Source: Acanthaster planci | Lineage: Eukaryota > Echinodermata > Asteroidea > Valvatida > Acanthasteridae | DNA length: 64,000 nt | NCBI RefSeq assembly: GCF_001949145.1 | Contig: NW_019091438.1 | Span: forward strand, 980,484 to 1,044,483 | Direction of reading: 5' to 3' | Shown: piece by piece, positions 21,990 to 35,800 of the stretch | Numbering within the stretch: the first letter of the stretch is position 1 | Layout of the letters: each line of letters opens with the position of its first letter | Notes under the pieces: generated by a model | The model's database searches: none | The model's input: only the letters and a program-made list of their open reading frames with translations | Told to the model about the DNA's origin: nothing | Made by a program: the position numbers and the translations under genes

Positions 21990-22060
21990 GCCATTCCTGG
22001 GATTCGAACCCACCGTCTAACGATCTGATAACCGCCAGCTTAACCACTCGGCCGTTTCAG
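21990..22060 (-). pseudogene. Degenerate tRNA-like sequence (Ser/Leu-type head)
   Basis: On the minus strand the D-arm region GGCCGAGTGGTTAAG (A box) and a perfect B box GGTTCGAATCC lie at tRNA spacing, followed by a TTTTT pol III terminator. The T-arm is nearly intact (GTGGG/CCCAG). The acceptor-stem halves (CTGAAAC and GAATGGC) do not pair and the anticodon arm is poor. This fits a tRNA pseudogene or the head of a tRNA-derived SINE rather than a working tRNA. Confidence 0.6.
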
Positions 22061-22435
22061 ATGTGTTGCTTTTTTGTGTTCATACTAAAGAGATAAAATG
22101 ATTAACCTTACTTCACAGAATCTCGCTGTTTAAACACTGATTAAAATGCTACAACAGTATCGAAAATGCACATTCACACCATGGTCATCAACATTAAATG
22201 TTCTCCCTGTCAGCTTCTCTGTAGTATTTTAAATGAACGTGCATCAATGTGAACAAGTCCTCCCACACGTCCACCACCCGCCAGTTTGGTACGGAGGGAC
22301 ACAATGTTGAATGTCCCCTCCATGCTTTAAGCAAAACAAAATACTAAAGGAATTGATGGACAGGGGATTTTCCCTTTTGATTTTTTATAAATAGAATAAG
22401 ATAATAAACATGGTATGCACAAAAAAGTTTAAATT

Positions 22436-22509
22436 GATGTCCCCCCCATGATGGGGGAGAGATTTCCACCCATGATCCCCCCCACGACCGGGGAGAGATT
22501 TCCACCCAT
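22436..22509. repeat. Two-copy tandem repeat (~37 bp)
   Basis: GGGGAGAGATTTCCACCCAT occurs twice with a C-rich segment before each copy. Confidence 0.8.
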
Positions 22510-25207
22510 GATTCCAAGTGTTCTCTGTGATGCATGAATAAACAATTATTTAGGGCATAATTCAATAATGCCCTTATCTGTGCCCATTCAATGCAAGTAC
22601 CCTGGGTACTGAATTGCAGTACGGACATGCTCTACCTTTGAGATACCCACCAAGCTATATATGATATGATTATCATCCATTGCAATAACCACTTTTTGCA
22701 GTAAGAGATCATTTATTAGCATTCCACATCATTAATCAATACAATAAATTTACGCTGTGTAATGCATTTCTCGCAGTTCAGTTAGCCTTCCAAAATTAAA
22801 ACAAAAATATTGAAGATGCCAATCTTTGCGGTACAATCATTTACTTTGTTACTTACTGTCAATGTCACAATGACTAGCCAATCCTGACTTGTTAAAAGTT
22901 TTCCCCACAAAGCAAAGATACCTGCAATCTTTCCAATTATGAAAGTTATACCAAATCGTCTTCCCTCATTTATCAATCATCCCAAACGCATACCGACAGT
23001 CTAATCGCAACAAATTCCTGTCAATAATGCTACATCTGAGTAAGTGTGGGGTTGAGCCCTTAAAATGGCATAATTAAACACTGTTTATAATTGATCTCTT
23101 CCATGCACCTTCTGTGTACACCTGTCTCAAGTGAAAGTAAAACTTCTATCAGAACTAAACAAGTTAAAATTACCCTTGACTCTTCATCGGATGCATGATC
23201 TGGGCGACCTCATTAAAGGAGCTATCACAGGGTGAGTCTTGGGTTGAATTAATGCACTTATCGGTGTTCATATTTTATTAACATTAAACACAGTTACAAG
23301 CTCAGCCTACTGCGTGGTATCATAGGTAATTGCTATATCGGTGTATCTACCCAGTCACCAAATACATGTACTCATGTTATCCAAAATAACATCCTTATAA
23401 TATGTACAGCTATCATACATACAAGGTTGTCAAATATATTTACATTCCAATGAACTTGACAAAATACCGCTAGCTAATCTTTCTTTGAAAGTTGTATATA
23501 CTGCGTTACTTTGCGTCATAATATTTCCATACAGTATGTTTGCCTTGATAGAAAAATATCTTAAATATTATTTCAAAGTTATAAACAATGCTACTTTTGT
23601 ACAAACCTTGGCTTGCACCCAAATTCAGCACAAACTGATGTTGCAGATTTCAATTTAGGAATTTCTTTTTTCAATTCAACAAATGCATATGTAGAAAACC
23701 TTTTTGATAACAAGCCCTTAAAAGGCAAGGTCTAACAAGCACAGATCTGCCTTTAAGGAAAGATGGGTCCCTTTTACATGCTCAATTCTACGTATCAAAA
23801 TATGCTATCTTATATCAATTTGAAAAAAAAAAGGTCTGAGATAAAAGAAGCACTATCGTTTGAGTTTGTAATCCAGACACTTCTTAAAATATTACTGAAA
23901 ATTGCAACATGCACACCCCAAAGTAAAACATGGTGATGTGCAATCAGACCAAGGTCTGGCAATACACATTTACATCAGTTTCTTCCTATTAGTTTTATAA
24001 TTGGCTGAACGTAATCGTAAGAGTACTTAAATATGGTGTAACCCTTTCAAAACACCCCCCCCACACTTCTGTTATTTCCCCCTTTCAAAAATTAGTAATA
24101 CTCAAGCCACTTGATTTGTCTCGTGTTACTTTCTGGTCATTTCATTTGATCTGATTGGCTGTTTAAATGCAAAGAGAGGCACTTCTATTCACAGGAAGGT
24201 CCGGAATTTATAAAAAGGAGGCCGGCATCCAGATTCTTTTTAAAGCCAAGAGAAGGAAGGGTTCCTGATGAGTTGAACAGATGCAGAGACCGAAGACTTT
24301 GAACAATGAACCATCATTTTCAAGTAGACATTGTTTCATGAAGGGAGTTTCGAGACTCCCCAAGCCCTCAATATTATGTCAAAATTAATGTTGCCAAGAT
24401 GGGGAGGTTAGTTAATTAGCCACTGCACCACAACTTGAATCTCCACCAGGCTGAATTTGTTTCACTACACCAGTTTCACAACCAAACACAAGGTCTCTCA
24501 TATATAGCAATGTGTCTGAATTCTGCTAGTCTGAAGAGATTCTGCAGCCTTCCATAAAAGTGCTTGAAAAGGTAGCAGAATTATATGGGACGGATCACCG
24601 TTTCAAAGCAACTCAAACAATGCCTTAGGAACGGTTCACAGGAGATAAAGAAAGGACTGGCTTTGAACAAATCACTGTGGAAGCCAATCCTGGAGAACAT
24701 GAAAACACCCTTATTTGGGCATGCACTGCCACGAAGGTTTCAGGATGGGCATTGCTTGGAAATACTGTGAAAGTTTTGCCAACCCATTCAAGCTGCATTA
24801 AAACAGGACTTCAAGATTCATGTTAACAATACAATAGGAAGATGATTTCTCCTTTTTTCCCCCTCCAACAGGCTTTTTAATGATTAATTCTATATTTATC
24901 CTGTTCAAATCATTACTGCTTCTCATTAACTACTGCCTACACAACGGGATATAATACTAAGTGAAGAGCAAGGAGTAATTCTGTCTGAAGGAAGTATAAA
25001 ACACGACCAAAATACCAGTGATGTCATTTACAAAATACCAGAAGCTTAAAGGGCCTACAGAGTGCATTTCAAACATTAAAGTTTTGCTTTGTAGAGGTAT
25101 TTTATTCCACATTTTGTTGCTACTGCATCATCACTTTGCTCTCTGAACAAAGACAATGTTTAATACATTTGATTCTTTGTTTGATAACACAAAACCCCGT
25201 AAAACAC

Positions 25208-25381
25208 AATACGTGGGTTGCACAATAGTACACCTCCTCGAGTTTGCAACGCATTGACCAATCAGTGTGCGAAATTTGTCAACCCAATGCAGGTTTGGAA
25301 AAGGTCGACAGATTTCAAGCGCTGTGGTTGGCCAATGCATTGCAAACTCTTGGAGGCGCACTATTGTGAATCGCCCGTATT
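25208..25381. mobile_element. MITE family 1, copy B (best preserved)
   Basis: A 174-bp near-palindrome. The right end in reverse complement begins AATACGGGCGATTCACAATA then GTGCGCCTCCAAGAGTTTGC and ATGCATTGGCCAA. The left end matches with scattered substitutions (AATACGTGGGTTGCACAATA, CACCTCC, GAGTTTGCAACGCATTGACC). Arms extend about 75 bp, leaving almost no unique centre. No coding capacity. Confidence 0.8.
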
Positions 25382-28300
25382 CTCAGAAGAAGAACCCTGT
25401 TTTTGTTCATCATAGTATGTACAGTCTTTTAAATACATGAATACAAAGTTTTCAATTTCAATTTTAGATTTGTTAAACTATCTGTGACTCTGGGGACCAA
25501 TCGTTCCCATGACAGAAGGTTACCGTCGGGGCTTAAAGTCTCTGAAAATGAGTGTCAAGAGGGGGTTTATTTCAAGTTGATGCCCCACACTGAGGCAAAA
25601 ATTTCAAATTGTCCTTCTACATAATACATTTTCACTGAAAAAGTAGTTCTTTCAAAACCTTCTACATTAAGAAAGAATTCAAGGCCAGATTTTGACATGA
25701 GACAGGATTGCATTCAGAAAAATACAACTTGCAGAGCCAAATCGTATTACAATAAAGCTTAAACGGCAAGACAGAATATATACTTATGTACATGTACGTG
25801 TAAAAATTACAAAAAAAGGGGTTCTGTTAGACCAAAACTCCTAAAAACAGCTGTGATCACAAAAGTATATACAAGTGAACATATTGGTGCAAGATGAAAT
25901 ATTTCTTGGCTGTTACATACTTGAAGTATATACTCTGTACAGTCTTTGAATGTGTCACTGCTGTACTGTTGGTATACATTACCTCACTGCATGTGAGCAA
26001 GTGGCCATAACATATACAACATCGATGCAAACACGTGAGTAGTCCTAATCAAGTAAACAAAAGCACCTTGGTAGCCCTTATGAAAGAAATACCAGAGTTA
26101 ATGACAACTTATTTTGGGGAGTAAATATTTTATTTCTAGTTTCGTCTGTCATGAAGTAGATTACAGCATTTGACAAGGGCAAGTCATCTCATTCATTCCG
26201 AGTTTCCTTTAGAGGACAAACTTCAAGGACATCATAGCTCATGCCTAGCAGCTGGAGATACTTACGACTTGATATAGGGATGAAATGGTGAACAGAATCA
26301 GGTGTAGTGATCAAGAATCTTACCAAGTGAAAAGAAGGGGAAAAAACACAGCATTCACACAAAACTTTCTGCAACAGTAGTCCTTCACACAGCTTAGCGT
26401 ACAATAGAACTTCATAGTAATGGTAGGATATGAAGGCAATTCAAAGATGACTTGGGTGTGACGTCTTTTACAAATCTTGACACCGACCGGGGGGCATTTT
26501 TTGGTGTGTCAGGTTCAGCCCCTAGGCCAGCAGTAAATGACACTTGTGGATCTGCAAAGATCATCATCATCGGCGGATGTAAATTTACTGCCCATCCACT
26601 CTGTGAAATCGGATCCTGGTGCCAAATAAATGTAGCCGAGACATCATCAAAAATAATCACACAGACTTGGTAAAACGAAACTGAGCACCAAGTATGAATT
26701 GTTTTCTCCACTCCATTACAAAGAGTTAGCTATCCACTGTACTACAAATCAGTCAAGTTTTAATTTTCTGCATGACAGTTATCATTTCTAATATCGTCAA
26801 AAAAAGAGAAGAAACACAGTGATCCTGTGTACCTTGGTAGCACACTGAGCACTCAGGTTTTATAGTCAGACCAAATACAGGTACAGAACTCTATTGGTAA
26901 GTGCCTGTAGTCTAAAGGGCGGGGGACAATTAATGGCAACAGGTGGACCCAAGTCTTAATGGAGGTTCAGCATCTAAAGGCTGACTAAGGGAAGTATCTC
27001 TCAGACCCAGAGATAAATCCTCAGAAGACGGCTGTAGTCGTCAGAGGGAAAGTTGCTCATCCTGTGATGTTCATAATTATAGAAATTCTACAGGTGGGCA
27101 CATCCTGTTTTTGTCTCTTTCCCACGAGTATTTCCTCACAGTAAACTGTTCTCTGAAAATGCACATGAACGCAAATGGATCTGTTTTTCCTTTTACCCGG
27201 TTTCCACTATTGACCATCCGCTACGACATTTCCATACATGTAGTTTCAGAGAATTTATTCGTATTTTTGCAGAAACCATTTTGGAAGTTTCCAAAAACTG
27301 GCCCAAATTTGTGGTTGCATTACACAAGCTCTTGTGCTTGGAGACTTGGAAAATACCAATTGTAGTGCATCTTTTTTTCAGAAATCAATTTCAGATACAA
27401 GCCAAGCTTGGCATGCTAGAAGCGAGGAGTTATCCAATTACTGCTTTCGATCAATAATGTTCAAAACCCAGAGGATTTCAGGGCTGTGTCTTATTGATTG
27501 TAACAAAGATAAGTATGTAAACAAAATTATACAAGCTTTTCAGTCCTCTCCCTGAAAAAAAAATCACGAAAAAACTACTTTTGGGTTTCACACAAAGTCC
27601 TTTTGCCACTAATCTAAGCCATTAACGTTTTCCCACAAGAAAGCTGCAAAACTCGCATGAACCTCAGGAAGGCTTTCTTCTGAATGCGAACAAAATACAT
27701 AATGGACATTTGCACGTCTTCTTTGTTTGTGGCGTGCACTGCATTCCGTGTGTAATTTCCCTCCTGAAAAACCTGTAAGTTACTCATGTATGTCATGCTA
27801 CATACAGATAGAGATGAACTATAATTATCCACAATGTGTTTGCCCTTCCACGTCCAAAGAACACAGAAAAAGAAGCAGTGAATATATAAGGAAATCTATC
27901 TGCTCCTTTGGTAAAAAAAAAACAAAAACAAAATTTATAAACACAATGGCAGACCACATGCTAGAATAATACCACACTTCCTGAAGCCATTCCGAATATA
28001 ACGACATTGTTGTGCCTAGTGCATCTGCAGACTCATCCTGATGTGGAAACTACACCAACTGTGTCCTTGAGCAACCTACTTTACTGCAAATACTTGTATC
28101 CATCCAATGGCAAATTCATGTATATGTAGTAGGGTGCTTCTTAGCCTAGCCAAGAATCTCAAAAATAGTGACACTTCCATGCATCCTTCATCAGAGATAT
28201 AGCAGCAATGCCCTGCATCACTCGGGGGGTGCAAAAAACTGGAGGAGAGCACTTGAAGATCCATTTGCACTTTAGTCTACTATTTTTCTCCTACTTGAAA

Positions 28301-29424
28301 ATCAACTGCATGGACAGGTACACTCCCAGAGCTGAGACCTGGCTCTCTCTCCCCCTCCCACACCACATAAATACAGATTCCCTGATTTCCCTTTCTCCTG
28401 ATTGGTCCACTAATGTCTGCATATTAACTGTAGGGGTCACAGATTTATAGAAAATTTGTTGCAAGAGATTAAATGCTGATGTTTGGTGGTTCTGTTGTGG
28501 ACTGGTTGGAAATAATCTTGACTTTCAACAAGATCTTAGTTTGAATCAAGGATTCAAAGTTTTTGTGCACATTTTTGGCAAGTCACTTTCAAGACCCTGC
28601 TGAGCAAATAACACTTGCATATCATCAAATACCAAAATATAAATATTTCACAGCAACATTCTCCCCAAATGAGTGCTGAATCCCTCCACTGTGTCAAATA
28701 AAACAACGACTTTGAAAAACTACAAACACAACGTTGGAATGGTGCATCCCTTGTTGAAAGTTTTTAAAAAAAATTTGAGTGAAATAAAAACATTTACTGC
28801 CTGCCACACAAGAAGTTGTGTGTGGTTCATGTTACCATCTGAAATAGAAATTATAGGCCATTCGGAGAGCAGGAGAGACATACAGCATGTGGTAAAGAAG
28901 AAATCATAAATGTAGGCAACATGTGCATAAAGTACGGTGTGCAGTGCTGATCCCTAGTGGGCTCGTTGACATGTGCATACTCACCACATCTACATGAACA
29001 TGTAAGAATGTCTATTGGACAGGAAATAGTGTGGATGTATGACGAAGAGCTTGATTTGCTCGTAAATTTGCAAGCTAAGGACAAGTCACTGACACTTTAA
29101 GAGGACACAGATGTGCCGTGTCTCTTTTTACAATCCTTTTACAGGAAATTAGCCTTGACTTCAGAAACAAAAACCGAGAGTAATAGTGTTTAAGGATTTG
29201 CAATGAACTAAACTACAATGTGAGCGTGCCAGGCACTGACTATGTTTGGTCAAATGCACATTATGGTACAGGTGTGGCAACCAATTCATTGCAGCAAGAT
29301 CTCAAATCCAAAATTGTCAACATCACTCCCACCACCACTTCTACCTTGTAGGATTTCACTGTGGTTGTACACATGTCAACATTCAAAAAAAGTTTCAAGT
29401 CTTCACACTTCCGTGCACAAAACG

Positions 29425-29850
29425 TCAGACGAATGAATACTGGTTTTTGACGGCTCTGGTGGAGGAGCCTCTACCCTGGCCGTCCAGGGGAGAAGGCGAC
29501 TGGCCACCAGAGTTCATGGACAGGGAGAACTGGCTGCCCGAGCCCAGGAACTCGTTGGAGGAGACCAGGAGGGAGTTGGGGTTACCCAGCCCACTGCCAC
29601 TGCCCCCGCCCCCACTGTCTCGGTTGACACCTGCCTCAGGCGTGGCGGGTGTGAGCGGGGTGCTGGGGGTGCTGACCGACTGCGCGTTGGGCACGAACTC
29701 CGTCAGGGTGACGTCGGGCTGGCTGGCCCCGTCCCGGCTGTCCAGTGGGATGGGGTTGGAGCGGAAGTAATCCAGCATGTCAAAGATGCTCTCAAACCAC
29801 ATGTGGGTGACCTGACAACGCCCACTGAGGTCAAGTGTCAGTCGGAGGTG
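29425..29850 (-). CDS. SH2B: SH2B exon 7 (second half of SH2, C-terminal tail)
   Basis: The acceptor TTTCCCTCTCGTAG opens [20 protein letters not shown] and [16 protein letters not shown], completing the SH2 domain. A Ser/Gly/Pro-rich tail follows and ends in NQYSFV and TGA. The tail tyrosine is residue 643. Confidence 0.96.
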   Translation of the reverse strand, partial: HLRLTLDLSGRCQVTHMWFESIFDMLDYFRSNPIPLDSRDGASQPDVTLTEFVPNAQSVSTPSTPLTPATPEAGVNRDSGGGGSGSGLGNPNSLLVSSNEFLGSGSQFSLSMNSGGQSPSPLDGQGRGSSTRAVKNQYSFV

Positions 29851-32800
29851 CTACGAGAGGGAAAGGGGTGAAAAAGACAGGAAAAAGACTTTGAATCCTT
29901 CCTTCTAGAAAAAACAAACTGCACGATATTTGAACCTTGGCACCGATCAGGCCTTTAGTTAGATTTTACTGAAGCAGTTGCAACTCAAGAGTTTGAGTCC
30001 ATAAATCAGCCAAAAGCACCCTCCAACATTCATGTGGAAGATTGCGTGATCTAATCTGACTTTTAAAAATATTAAAAGCTTGCTGGAGGTGCTGGTACAA
30101 GTTAAAGCATTAAATCTTCACCATAGTTATATTGGTAAAGATGGCAAATTAATTGTTGATAAAACAAAGCATTGATCTATCTCCTAAAATTGATAACAAA
30201 TGCACCATACAAGGCAAATGCACCATACAAGGTGCTGCTAGGCTTTATAAACTAGGGTCTTCTGCCCAGACACTTAGTGTTGCCTTAAGACCAGTTCATA
30301 CTTCAGGTGAATACGAAAGCGAAGCGAATCTGATATCATGAATGATTTCCAGTGAAATTTTGCTCCAGTTGAAACATGTTCATCTTTTGCAAATTTACAG
30401 TGCGAACATTTGATCTGATTTCATGAATCTGCACTCATTTTCACTTTCACGTGAAGCATGAACCAGCCTTTAGTGACAGGCAGTTGTGGATTCTACTCTA
30501 ACCTAAAGTAAGCTTGTGATCTTTCTTTTCGCTAGTCTTGATTTCTACTGGTTGATGTCCTTGCTGGTGCAATGTCTCAGCATACAAATGTATCTGATTA
30601 CCAGCCTGTGACAATACAACAATTCACCAAAGCAGGTCTCCCTAAAACACACACCAGGGCTGGTATGCCTTAATATCGCACCACAAGGGATGCCTTGGAG
30701 CCAAGACAATCTTCTTACCAGCTCTCTAACTGCACTCAATATAAATTGCACATTACTGCAATGAAGACATAAATGACATGGACAATTTAATATCAAGTAT
30801 TTTACGTTATAAAGCACAAGCGCTCAAGGCATTCCAAGAGCCTGTAAGAAAAACTTGTGCTGGCAAAATAGCATCAAACTGCCAGCTGGGCCCTTGGCAG
30901 ATTTTCTGTGGTAAGCAAAATTGAGCAGAGAACCAGTCCCAAGTAACATCCTTTGTATCTTTTAATAGCAATTTGGCTGGTAACCTGAACATATATTCTT
31001 TTCTTAGCAAAACGTCCGAGTGTAAGAGCACTGTGACATCAGCCCCAGGCTCAAAGAATTTCAGATTTTCTTAACTGCACAATTACCAACATCTTAGCTG
31101 TGGTTTGTTAACAGGAAAAGCCATTTTTTCCTACTGACAGATACACATACATGTACTGTACATGCGCCATGTGTGCGGAGCCATCTCAGTCTCTGGCAGT
31201 AAGCTGGCCAAAGCAATGTTGTACTGTCTCAACCCATTTACTGTTTGAACACAGACAAAACTGTATGCAGAGCCAAAGGCAGCTCCAAGGGGTAGGGGGG
31301 ACAACGGGGGTAATTCTTCCGCTCAAAAAGGGGGCAACTTTTAAAATAAAACTAATGAGACTGAGGCGATTTCGGAGTATTCCTTTCCTTTCTTTCCTTC
31401 CAAATGTATTTAACAAGAACCCAAAACTTATACCGTCACCCCTCAGAAAGGCCAAAGAGGTTACATACAGAAAAATTTCTATTTTTTGGCTCCCTGCAAA
31501 AAAACTGTTGAATCTTTTAACAAAATTGGTTCTGAATTTAGTCACTTCATCTTTTCCCACAGGGATAGCCTTTTTCTGACTTCAGCTGGAGCCAGAGAGC
31601 TAAATGTGTTTTTTAGCAACTTGATAAACTTGCTTCATGTACATGTATTCCATTTGAAAGACATAAAAAATCTCATTCTAGCAAAGGGAGTTAGATGATC
31701 GTCCTTTCTAATTGATGGTTTCTTATTTCAAAGTAATGAGTGTGAAGACCTTTTTTAAAAGGTTTCAGGGGCACTGATTGCATTCACAGATACATGTGTA
31801 AGTACATGTACCCGAAAACAACTGTCCTCAATCACTGGGCTGGTTTCTCAAATACAGGTGAGTTCATACTGCAGAAAATTGAATGCAAATCCTGTTTCAT
31901 GAAGTGCTCCTTGCCAGGAAGGATATTTGAAAGACATTTAGACTTTTCAGTGACTGAAACTGTACAAAAACAAGGAATGACACATCGAGTTTCCAAAACC
32001 ATGGGAAGGACGTTTCATGTTTTTCGAACTGCATGTACATGTATGGTACCTTTTGAAATCGACAAGCATAAGGCATATTAAAAGAAGTATGCAGACAAAG
32101 AGGGGGCCATTCATATAAAAGTAAATGTACCGGTACATAGAACGACTGTGTGCATGGGACGTGCCACGTGCGTACCAATTTCATTGAAGGGGGTTCTATT
32201 GGACAATTTTTAAAAGGAGTATACATGTAACATAAATGGACCAGGGAGGTGGTGAAAATGAAAGCAAAGATTTAGAGCAAAATCACTGGAAATCCATCAT
32301 ATCTTGACTTCTTTTGACTCTCTGAATAAAAAGGTATAGAGTGGGAATAAATATGTGCTTGGCCAGTCTTAAAGTAACACTTAAGACCTTGCTCAGGAGA
32401 ATGAATGCTGACGGTGGCGTCCATTCTCCTAAGCCGGTCTTTTTCCCTCAATAACTTGTCCGGGGGAGGGGGGAACCAAATACTTAATACCAAACTTTAA
32501 AAAAGTACATTAATTTAATAGTTTCTCTTGAAAGCAGAAGTAGCCCTCTGCATACATGTATGTAAATATACATGTACGTATTGCTATTATCCCCTTTCGC
32601 AATACACAAGGTGAGCAACACCGCCCCTCCACCTGCCTAGTGCACACGTACTTTGTGGATGGCCCTGAACTACCCTGCAATAGGATGCAATCAGGACGTT
32701 TTCTAGGATTCTCAGATTTGTACACTGCATGGCTGGTTCTTTCGTCAACAACCACAGACTCTTGTAGCATTTCGTAGAAGTGCAGTGTAATTACAATAAC

Positions 32801-35800
32801 CTTCCAGCCAGCTGGCTCTTGATTACATTATTTACTTCTACACCTGGCCTGCATGGTTGCCCAGCAGGGGTACCCATTGGGCCGGCTAAAGAACTTAAAC
32901 AATTTCTCATCACGGTTTATTTAAAAAAGAGAGGAAGCAGCCCTTTTTTTCAAGATGAGGGATTTTTTCAAGATGCATTCTTTTGGCCCTTTTATCAATA
33001 CTTTCTGTGTTAAGGTTTCTCCTCACCAAACAGGCTTAAAACTACTGTAACACTGACACCTGACTATTTTGCTACAAAATACAAAAAGTAAATTTTCAAT
33101 TCAACAAAATTCATCAACTGAATGAAAACATTTTTTAAACTACTATTCAAAAAGGGGAGACCATCCAGGAAAAAGGGAAGTACACAAGGATGAGCAACCA
33201 TCTCATTTGTTTACTCAGTCTTGCATGCAACAGCCTCCTAATTACATGTACATGTATAAGTCAGCCACTACGTGCAAAACGCCACATGTCAATGCCATCT
33301 GCCAGCTGATGCGTACACACCTCCCCAAGTGGCATTTCTCAGAAGGGAGTTGCCTATTTTTCTGACTTTCCAGAAACGCTGTTCGCAAAATTAATGTCTC
33401 TGGTGACTCCGCTTGTTCCAGAGTATACATACAGCGCAGCGAGCCGAGAAATTCTGCCATTGAGGTCTGTGACTTGCTTGTACTTGGAAAAAAAATCGTA
33501 CACAGCAACCAATTTAAAACTTGTACATTGAAAAATGTTAACTTTAACAATCGGATTTTAATCAGTGTGATAGGCTGTGAGGTGTGATGGGCATTTCAGT
33601 TTCTGACATTTTCTTCTGCAATGGTTATGAAAGAAATATCAAATTTATATCATATTCTGGTCTATTAGTATCAAAGTTTTTGCGCATACTATACACATAC
33701 TATACTATGCGCATACTATGACAAAGGATACTACGTATCCTTTGTCAGTAACTTTTGGCAAAGGAAGAGGTCAAACCACTCGAAAGTGAAAAGTGCTGGG
33801 CATACCGAGCACAGTATTTCAGCAGAATACTCAGGTTGTGTCCGTGTTTGTATGCCAACACAAAGCAAATGCGTATTCACATTGTGTGAAGCCATAGAAT
33901 CGCTGTGTCTCTTTCGTTAAAAATTTCTGCACAGGCCTTAGGGGTACATGTGGTTTTGTTACACACAAACGAATGTCGGGCAGTGGTTGGAGAAGTGACG
34001 CCTCTGGAAATCTGTAAAGCCAAAGTTGTTTTGATAGGTCCAGCACCCCATATCCACTCACTGTACACACATACTGGTGCGTACATTATGCCCCGATGGG
34101 CACACATAGCACAGGGCAAAATGTGCAAATTTTCTCTTTTTTCCTCCACAGGAAAATTTTGATAGCACCCCTCATATTGTCAACTTTCTGTGATAGTTTA
34201 TAGGACTTATAAACATGGCATGGCCGTTTTCTGTATACACAGCAGCTGGGTGATGTGTATATAAAGGTACTGTGATTCCCACAGGCTTTGCTCACAGAGA
34301 GAATGTATGAAAAAGAACACAACGTGACAAGGAGTGTCGCACAGATCTTGAGCTATGACTGGCAACTGATCATTTATGAAATCCAATGGAGTAATGGAGT
34401 CTGACTATGGTACGCTGCTTAAAAAAGTCACACTTTTTCAGCCCCAGATAATCGCATGCTTTGGGACAAGTTCGCCGTGAAATAACAGCAGCGACGACTG
34501 GTTCGGATCTCTCATTGTGACAACTCACCTTGGGCCTGCCGTGAAAGTTGAATGTCAGTACGCACTCCCCGCGCCGTGTCTCGCTCTGTCTGACCAGGAA
34601 CACACCGTGCCTTGTGTTGCCTCCCTGCAGAACCAGCTTGGCAGCGTCCACCCTGGACAGGGTGCCGTGAAACCATGGGTACTCATTCAGAGGGTGATCG
34701 GACACCGTGGCTGTTTCTTCTAGTTCCAAATTGATGTTCTGATTTGATCCGTCTAGATTTTAACAAAAAAATACGGTGTGTAGCACAAGTTAAATTTAAA
34801 AGGAAACCATATTTTAAGTAATTATCCTTGGTTACACTACAAAAGAAAATGATGTTTAGAGGAAAGATTCTATGTTCAAGTACAAGCGAGTATAAACGAG
34901 CTATCGAATCACTACTGCATGGATCCTAAATAAAATCTGGCTGTCTGGGGGAATCTTATTTATTCAGTTCTGTCCAAAGAAACCAAAACTGTTGCCCTGC
35001 ATGTGGCTGCTAATCAGAAAGCATTGTTTGGTACTTTCATTACGCTACCACAGCCGTGAGCCACCAGTAATTATCATCATGGAATATTTGGACGATAGGC
35101 TATTCTCACTGTGCCAATATTTGTTTGTGCTTAGCAAACTCCTGCACTTTAAATACAACTCTATGAGACTAGTCTGTTATAAAGTTATAATGAAAACGAG
35201 AAAATTAAATTAATTTGCCCAAGGTTGAACATTTTCATGAGGGTCTGCAATTTCAGCCAGTTCCTGCTCAGTAGCAACCCAATCCATGCACAAACAGACA
35301 TACATGTACGTGTAAAGTGTACATGTATGTACACTTACATGTACAGTACATGTACCTGTACATGTACATGTATGTAGCAGCAATTGGTGGCTGCCAGTTC
35401 AACACAGTCATTGACTGTAAAAAATTCCCCTCAGAATGGGGCGCCTTCTTTCCAACAATACATTATACATGTATTGTACATTGTTGGATTCTTGAGAATT
35501 CATGATCAATTTTCAAATTTTGAGCACCCAATGTACGGATTCACTGAACAACCTGTAGATCTGCCACTAAAACCAATTATAGGTAGAGTACCATAACCTG
35601 CCACACAATGGCTGAAACCTGAGTGTTTTAAGAACACAAAAATAACGGGAAATGTAAAACAGCATTTGAAACTCTGTGCAAAAAACTCAAACAGAATGTT
35701 GTTGACTTTGAGTTTTGTTTGATAAAAGGTGGGGACAAAAGGAAGTGCCCTTAACCCACAAAACACCTGCAAATTTCAAGTTCCAGTCAGAGAAAACATG

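Larger units (their letters stand above)
19280..29424. other. Intergenic region between membrane-protein and SH2B genes
   Basis: No gene could be assembled with confidence. It holds the promoter side of the membrane-protein gene with an inverted-repeat pair, a possible divergent first exon (20427-20558), a relaxin-A-chain-like fragment, a degenerate tRNA-like sequence, short tandem repeats and MITE copy B. From about 22500 to 29424 it is AT-rich and otherwise featureless. The SH2B 3' UTR must begin at 29424 and run leftward; an AATAAA in minus orientation at 27259-27254 is one possible end. Confidence 0.55.
29851..34528. other. SH2B intron 6
   Basis: Non-coding. It contains an 18-bp two-copy tandem repeat (30197-30232), a perfect hairpin (33719-33747), TACATGTA words and several T-rich tracts. 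Confidence 0.65.

Noticed and set aside
21607-22047. 146-codon minus-strand open frame
   Set aside because: It overlaps the degenerate tRNA and the GC-rich block, has no ATG start in good context and no recognisable domain.
29246-29770. 174-codon plus-strand open frame
   Set aside because: Antisense shadow of SH2B exon 7, whose GC-rich codons suppress stops on the other strand.
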